This document shows, one piece after another, positions 7,176 to 11,324 of a DNA stretch of 11,324 nt. This DNA is from an uncultured Flavobacterium sp. Lineage in GTDB: Bacteria; Bacteroidota; Bacteroidia; Flavobacteriales; Flavobacteriaceae. A program made the translations under genes and the position numbers. How positions within the stretch are numbered: position 1 is the first letter of the stretch; every line of letters begins with the position of its first letter. The DNA lies in the NCBI GenBank assembly GCA_946480635.1, contig CAMLKV010000034.1, positions 1-11,324 of the forward strand, given 5' to 3'. The notes beneath the pieces are model-generated. The model ran no database searches. It was not told where the DNA came from and was given only the letters and a program-made list of their open reading frames with translations.

Positions 7176-7197
7176 CAACTTCAAAAAAAGAAGAATT

Positions 7198-8544
7198 ATG
7201 TTCAATAATTTATCAGAGAAATTAGATAAAGCGTTTCATATATTAAAAGGTCACGGTAAAATTACTGAGGTAAACGTTGCCGATACTTTAAAAGAAGTTC
7301 GTCGTGCGTTACTTGATGCCGATGTTAACTTTAAAATTGCTAAAGATTTTACCACTCGTGTAAAAGAGAAAGCAATGGGTCAGGATGTATTAACTACGTT
7401 ACAACCAGGACAACTTTTAATTAAAATCGTAAAAGATGAATTAACAGAATTAATGGGAGGTGATGCTACTGGTATCAATCTTTCAGGGAATCCGACAGTT
7501 ATTTTGATGTCAGGTTTACAAGGTTCTGGTAAAACGACTTTTTCGGGTAAATTAGCTAACTTTCTAAAAGATAAAAAGAACAAAAAACCTTTATTGGTAG
7601 CTTGTGATATTTATCGTCCTGCAGCGATTAATCAGTTGCATGTTGTAGGAGAGCAAATTGGTGTTGAAGTATATTCTGAACCAGAAAATAAAAATGCTGT
7701 AGAAATTGCTCAAAATGCGATTAAACATGCAAAAGCAAACGGTTTCAATGTAGTGATTGTCGATACAGCTGGTCGTTTAGCGGTTGATGAGGAAATGATG
7801 ACAGAAATTGCTAATGTTCATAAAGCAATTACACCAAACGAAACCTTATTTGTTGTTGACTCAATGACAGGTCAGGATGCTGTAAATACTGCAAAAGCAT
7901 TCAACGATAGATTAAACTTCGATGGAGTTATTTTAACCAAATTAGATGGTGATACTCGTGGTGGAGCTGCTATTTCGATTAAATCGGTAGTAAATAAGCC
8001 AATCAAGTTCATAGGTACTGGAGAAAAAATGGATGCAATTGATGTATTCTATCCAGATCGTATGGCAGATCGTATCCTTGGAATGGGAGACGTTGTGTCG
8101 TTAGTAGAGCGTGCTCAAGCGCAGTATGATGAAGAGGAAGCGCGTAAACTACAAAAGAAAATTGCTAAAAATGAATTTGGTTTTGATGATTTCTTGGCTC
8201 AAATTCAGCAGGTTAAAAAAATGGGTAACATGAAAGACCTTGTTGGGATGATTCCTGGTGCAGGAAAAGCTTTGAAGGATATTGATGTTCCAGATGATGC
8301 ATTTAAACACATCGAAGCAATTATTCATTCAATGACACCTGCAGAAAGAAGCAAACCATCTATTATTGATGTAAAGCGTAAAAACCGTATAGCAAAAGGT
8401 TCAGGAAGAAAGGTTGAAGAAGTAAATCAGTTAATGAAACAATTTGACCAAATGAGCAAAATGATGAAAATGATGCAAGGTCCTGGAGGGAAGAATTTAA
8501 TGAAGATGATGGGCGGTATGAAGGGAATGCCTGGAATGAGATAA
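7198..8544 (+). CDS. ffh: Signal recognition particle protein Ffh (SRP54 GTPase)
   Basis: The protein component of the bacterial signal recognition particle. It binds 4.5S RNA and signal peptides of nascent inner-membrane proteins and delivers ribosomes to FtsY at the membrane, with GTP hydrolysis on both partners. From the start at 7198 it has 448 residues, the usual length. The N domain spans 1-90, with the ALLDADVNF motif at 38-46. The G domain carries GLQGSGKT (106-113), DIYRPAA (137-143), DTAGR (189-193), TKLDG (247-251) and GTGE (273-276). The Met-rich M domain covers about 325-448, with the RNA-binding stretch RIAKGSG (397-403) and a Met-rich tail of MMKMM and MKGMPGM type. An in-frame ATG at 7138 would add 20 residues that do not fit the family and lies upstream of the promoter, so it is rejected. 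A strong terminator follows. No 4.5S RNA gene was seen here. Confidence 0.98.
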   Translation: MFNNLSEKLDKAFHILKGHGKITEVNVADTLKEVRRALLDADVNFKIAKDFTTRVKEKAMGQDVLTTLQPGQLLIKIVKDELTELMGGDATGINLSGNPTVILMSGLQGSGKTTFSGKLANFLKDKKNKKPLLVACDIYRPAAINQLHVVGEQIGVEVYSEPENKNAVEIAQNAIKHAKANGFNVVIVDTAGRLAVDEEMMTEIANVHKAITPNETLFVVDSMTGQDAVNTAKAFNDRLNFDGVILTKLDGDTRGGAAISIKSVVNKPIKFIGTGEKMDAIDVFYPDRMADRILGMGDVVSLVERAQAQYDEEEARKLQKKIAKNEFGFDDFLAQIQQVKKMGNMKDLVGMIPGAGKALKDIDVPDDAFKHIEAIIHSMTPAERSKPSIIDVKRKNRIAKGSGRKVEEVNQLMKQFDQMSKMMKMMQGPGGKNLMKMMGGMKGMPGMR

Positions 8545-8550
8545 AATTTA

Positions 8551-8574
8551 GGCGCGAGTTTTTCGCGCCTTTTT
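8551..8574 (+). terminator. Intrinsic terminator of ffh
   Basis: GGCGCGA and TCGCGCC form a perfect 7-bp GC-rich stem around GTTTT, followed by five T residues. It starts 7 bases after the ffh stop and is the most GC-rich hairpin in the window. Confidence 0.92.
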
Positions 8575-8606
8575 AATTTAAAACAACACACTAAACATAA
8601 TACACA

Positions 8607-9488
8607 ATGCAAATTTTAGACGGTAAAAAAGTTTCGGAAGACATTAAAAATGAAATCGCTGCACAAGTGCAGGAGATGAAAGAAAAAGGTGAAAAAGTTC
8701 CTCACTTGGCAGCAATAATTGTTGGTAATGATGGAGCGAGCTTAACATATGTAGGAAGCAAAGTAAAAGCTTGTGAGCGTGTAGGGTTTGAGTCTACATT
8801 GATAAAAATGCCTAGTACTACTTCTGAAACCGAATTACTTAAGAAAATTCAAGAACTTAATGAAGATGACAACATCGACGGATTTATTGTTCAACTTCCA
8901 TTACCAGACCAAATTGATACTCAGGAAGTTTTAATGGCAATTGATCCTAGTAAAGATGTAGATGGTTTCCATCCTGAAAACTTCGGAAAAATGGCATTAG
9001 ACATGAGTACGTTTATACCAGCAACACCGTTTGGAATTCTTGAATTGTTAGAAAGATATAATGTAGAAACAAAAGGAAAGCATACAGTGGTTATTGGTCG
9101 TAGTCATATAGTAGGTAGACCAATGAGTATTTTGATGGGAAGAAAAGGATTTCCTGGAAATTCAACAGTAACATTAACGCACAGTCATACTAAAAACATC
9201 AACCAAATAACGTCACAAGCAGATATTATTATTACAGCACTAGGAGTTCCAAATTATCTTAAGGCCGAAATGATAAAAGATGATGCAGTTATTATAGATG
9301 TGGGAATTACTCGTGTACAAGATGAAACGTCTGAAAAAGGTTATGTGATTACTGGAGATGTTGATTTTGAAAATGTATCTAAAAAAGCATCTTTTATTAC
9401 GCCGGTTCCAGGAGGAGTAGGACCTATGACTATTGCAATGTTATTAAAAAACACTTTATTAGCTAGAGAGCAAAAAAGATGCAAATAA
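8607..9488 (+). CDS. folD: Bifunctional methylenetetrahydrofolate dehydrogenase / methenyltetrahydrofolate cyclohydrolase
   Basis: FolD interconverts 5,10-methylene-, methenyl- and 10-formyl-tetrahydrofolate, supplying one-carbon units for purines and formyl-Met. The 293 residues are typical. The catalytic domain shows the Tyr-x3-Lys pair at Tyr48 and Lys52 (LTYVGSKVKACERVGF), then VQLPLP (95-100) and KDVDGFHP (116-123). The nucleotide-binding domain has GRSHIVGRP (164-172). The closing signature is PVPGGVGPMT (266-275). A short insertion around 178-185 (GRKGFPGN) precedes STVTLTHSHT. The gene lies 62 bases after the ffh stop, just past its terminator. I saw no consensus TANNTTTG element there, so it relies on a weak promoter or on read-through. 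Its end overlaps the next gene by 10 bases, which points to an operon with the acetyltransferase and channel genes. Confidence 0.97.
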   Translation: MQILDGKKVSEDIKNEIAAQVQEMKEKGEKVPHLAAIIVGNDGASLTYVGSKVKACERVGFESTLIKMPSTTSETELLKKIQELNEDDNIDGFIVQLPLPDQIDTQEVLMAIDPSKDVDGFHPENFGKMALDMSTFIPATPFGILELLERYNVETKGKHTVVIGRSHIVGRPMSILMGRKGFPGNSTVTLTHSHTKNINQITSQADIIITALGVPNYLKAEMIKDDAVIIDVGITRVQDETSEKGYVITGDVDFENVSKKASFITPVPGGVGPMTIAMLLKNTLLAREQKRCK

Positions 9489-9973
9489 TTCAATGTAACA
9501 AAACACAACTTGAAATAGTTCGTGATTTAGCATATAAAATTTGGCCTGATACTTATAGCCAAATTTTGTCAACAGAACAACTCAACTACATGTTAGATAA
9601 TTTTTATACAATCAATTCTCTGGAGCAACAATTTGATGCTGGACATGTATTTTTGTTAGTAGAAGAAGAGGGTCAGTATTTAGGTTTTGCTGCTTATGAA
9701 ATTGATTGTAAAGAGAAAGGTAAGACCAAGCTTCATAAAATTTATGTAATGCCTAATACACAAGGAAAAGGTATTGGCAAGTTTTTGTTAAATGAGGTTG
9801 AAGAAAGAACTAAAAAAGCAGAAAATAATTTTTTGTTTTTAAACGTTAATAAGTACAACAATGCTATTAGTTTTTATGAAAAACAAGGTTTTGTAAAAAT
9901 AGCTGATGAGGTAATCGATATAGGTAGAGGTTACGTTATGGACGATTTTGTAATGGAAAAATTAATTAAATAA
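9479..9973 (+). CDS. GNAT-family N-acetyltransferase
   Basis: A 164-residue single-domain acetyltransferase of the Gcn5-related family, which moves acetyl from acetyl-CoA to an amine; the substrate cannot be read. Strand beta4 and motif A lie at 84-104 (LHKIYVMPNTQGKGIGKFLL), with the acetyl-CoA pyrophosphate loop QGKGIG at 95-100. Motif B follows as LFLNVNKYNNAISFYEKQGF (119-138), with the usual Asn and Tyr before the Gly-Phe turn. The C-terminal strand is YVMDDFVMEK. The ATG lies inside the last codons of folD (ATGCAAATAA, also carrying the folD stop), so translation is likely coupled. The mscS-type gene begins one base after its stop. The protein lacks a second domain or membrane segment. 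A link to folate metabolism is not implied by the operon alone. Confidence 0.92.
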   Translation: MQIIQCNKTQLEIVRDLAYKIWPDTYSQILSTEQLNYMLDNFYTINSLEQQFDAGHVFLLVEEEGQYLGFAAYEIDCKEKGKTKLHKIYVMPNTQGKGIGKFLLNEVEERTKKAENNFLFLNVNKYNNAISFYEKQGFVKIADEVIDIGRGYVMDDFVMEKLIK

Positions 9974-9974
9974 T

Positions 9975-10778
9975 ATGATTTTAGATAAAACAGTTTTAAG
10001 TAATTATATTGACGAAGCAATTATTGCAATCATTAATTATTCGCCTAAAGTTCTAGCGGCATTTTTAATCCTTTTTATAGGTCACTATACAATTAATTTT
10101 GTTAAAAAGCTGATTTTATCTAAAGTTCAAAACAGCGAAATTGATATAACATTATCAAAGTTTTTGATTGATATTTTAGTGTGGATTTTACGCTTTTTAT
10201 TATTTATAACTTTTATTTCAAGATTAGGCATCGAAACCGCTTCGTTTGTAGCAATAATTGGAGCTGCAGGTTTAGCTATTGGATTGTCATTACAAGGATC
10301 TTTATCGAACTTTGCTGGAGGAATTTTAATTGTTTTGTTCAAGCCATTTGAGGTAGGAGACACTATCGAAGCTCAAGGAGTTACAGGAGTAGTTTCTGAA
10401 ATACAAATTTTTGTTACCAAATTAATAGCATCAAACAATCAAACTATATTTATTCCAAATGGATCATTGTCTAATGGAAATATAGTAAATCACTCTCTAC
10501 AAGGTCTACGCAGAGCAGATATACAATTTTTAATTTCATACAATGAAGATTTAAAGAAAGTAAAAGACATTATTTTTCAAATTTTGAATACTAACGAAAA
10601 AGTACTTCAGGATCCTAAACCATCAGTAGACGTGATTGCTCTTTCAGAAACTGGCGTTCGTTTGGCTGTTAAACCTTGGGCAAATAACGAAGATTTCTCA
10701 AAAATGAATTCACAAGTTTTAGAAAGTTGTATGACTGAACTGATAAAAGCTGGTATAAATCTTGAAAAGAAAGTTTAA
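9975..10778 (+). CDS. Small-conductance mechanosensitive channel, MscS type
   Basis: An inner-membrane channel, heptameric in the family, that opens under membrane tension and releases solutes on osmotic downshock. Its 267 residues are near the length of E. coli MscS. Three membrane segments are visible at about 24-45, 62-83 and 86-118. The third is the pore helix, with the Gly/Ala pattern [21 protein letters not shown] (residues 96-116). The MscS beta domain follows: [18 protein letters not shown] (123-140), then [19 protein letters not shown] (156-174). A C-terminal alpha/beta domain spans about 180-262. The ATG lies one base after the acetyltransferase stop, so the gene is the last of the folD operon. 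Its TAA overlaps the stop of the convergent rluF-like gene within TTAA (10775-10778), so no separate terminator fits between them. Confidence 0.96.
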   Translation: MILDKTVLSNYIDEAIIAIINYSPKVLAAFLILFIGHYTINFVKKLILSKVQNSEIDITLSKFLIDILVWILRFLLFITFISRLGIETASFVAIIGAAGLAIGLSLQGSLSNFAGGILIVLFKPFEVGDTIEAQGVTGVVSEIQIFVTKLIASNNQTIFIPNGSLSNGNIVNHSLQGLRRADIQFLISYNEDLKKVKDIIFQILNTNEKVLQDPKPSVDVIALSETGVRLAVKPWANNEDFSKMNSQVLESCMTELIKAGINLEKKV

Positions 10779-11324
10779 TTTTTTTTGTTACTTCTTCTAA
10801 AAGGTGTTTTTTTGATGTTATTTTGTGTTTTAGGAAAACTAGCTTCTTCTGTTTTACTGGATGGAGCAATTAAAGTGTTTAGTTCTTTAATTTCATCATC
10901 AGTTAAATCTCTATAACGTCCAAGAGGAACGTCAAGCGAAATATTTATAATTCTGGTTCTTTTAAGTGAAGTAACTTCATAACCAAGATATTCACACATA
11001 CGGCGAATTTGTCTGTTTAGGCCTTGTGTTAATACAATTCTAAACACAAATTTACTTACTTGTTCGACTTTACATTTTTTGGTAACAGTATCTAAAATTG
11101 GAATTCCATTTCCCATTCTTTCTACGAAACGATCAGTTATAGGTTTGTTTACAGTAACAATATATTCTTTTTCGTGATTATTTCGGGCTCTAAGTATTTT
11201 GTTTACAATGTCTCCATCATCAGTCATGAAAATTAATCCTTCACTGGCTTTGTCTAAACGTCCAATTGGGAAAATGCGTTTAGGATAATTTATATAATCT
11301 ACAATGTTATTTCGAACACTTTGA
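10775..11324 (-). CDS. rluF: 23S rRNA pseudouridine synthase RluF-like, N-terminal part beyond the window
   Basis: The frame stays open from the right edge to a TAA at 10777-10775, giving 182 residues of the C-terminal part. An RsuA/RluB/RluE/RluF-type enzyme turns a specific uridine of 23S rRNA into pseudouridine; RluF acts on U2604 in E. coli. The catalytic aspartate is in [16 protein letters not shown], encoded near 11236-11283. Then come [27 protein letters not shown] and the RNA-binding [20 protein letters not shown]. The stretch [21 protein letters not shown] also fits RluF more closely than RluB or RluE. The internal ATG at 11227 cannot be the start, because it would remove the catalytic loop. 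The S4 domain is expected just outside the window. A Lys/Arg-rich tail of about 30 residues ends the protein, as in other RluF proteins. The gene is convergent with the channel gene. Confidence 0.93.
   Translation of the reverse strand, partial: QSVRNNIVDYINYPKRIFPIGRLDKASEGLIFMTDDGDIVNKILRARNNHEKEYIVTVNKPITDRFVERMGNGIPILDTVTKKCKVEQVSKFVFRIVLTQGLNRQIRRMCEYLGYEVTSLKRTRIINISLDVPLGRYRDLTDDEIKELNTLIAPSSKTEEASFPKTQNNIKKTPFRRSNKKN

Noticed and set aside
7138..7197. In-frame upstream ATG that would lengthen Ffh by 20 residues
   Set aside because: The extension lies in repeat and promoter sequence, is unlike any Ffh N-terminus, and begins upstream of the likely transcript start. The ATG at 7198 gives the normal protein.
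11225..11227. ATG as start of a 150-residue pseudouridine synthase
   Set aside because: The frame continues to the window edge, and the catalytic GRLDKASEG lies upstream of this ATG.

Overview
The window reads as a chromosomal segment of a Flavobacteriaceae member, most likely Flavobacterium or a close relative. The evidence is AT-rich DNA, TonB-dependent outer-membrane receptors with an N-terminal carboxypeptidase-regulatory-like domain, Bacteroidota-type promoters (-7 element TANNTTTG with TTG about 19-20 bases upstream), little Shine-Dalgarno signal before start codons, and a Cys-Ser-Asp-Asp-Asp-Asp lipoprotein N-terminus. Every one of the nine stop codons visible at real gene ends is TAA.

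Layout. Positions 1-3742 (minus strand) hold two tandem paralogous TonB-dependent receptor genes. The left one is cut by the window edge and the right one is complete at 799 residues; a terminator lies between them. A 212-base divergent promoter region separates them from argS (3955-5733, plus), which ends at a clear intrinsic terminator. Next come a small predicted surface lipoprotein (5829-6293) with its own terminator, a 294-base gap with a possible minus-strand gene remnant, and a hotdog acyl-CoA thioesterase (6588-6974). A 223-base gap follows, with a 14-bp repeat family in both orientations and the ffh promoter. Then come ffh (7198-8544) with a strong terminator, and the tightly packed run folD - GNAT acetyltransferase - MscS-type channel (8607-10778). 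A convergent rluF-like pseudouridine synthase (10775 to the right edge, minus) shares a TTAA stop with the channel gene.

Most of the content is housekeeping: arginine charging of tRNA, signal-recognition-particle targeting, one-carbon folate metabolism, osmotic protection and 23S rRNA modification. The accessory part is the envelope: two receptor paralogs with a conserved plug and diverged barrel loops, and a lipoprotein with a probable surface-export signal. I found no phage, insertion sequence, CRISPR array, defence cassette, tRNA or rRNA, and no convincing new multi-gene system. The points most worth checking are the 14-bp repeats before ffh, the receptor pair with its shared leader motif, the lipoprotein N-terminus and the minus-strand remnant.
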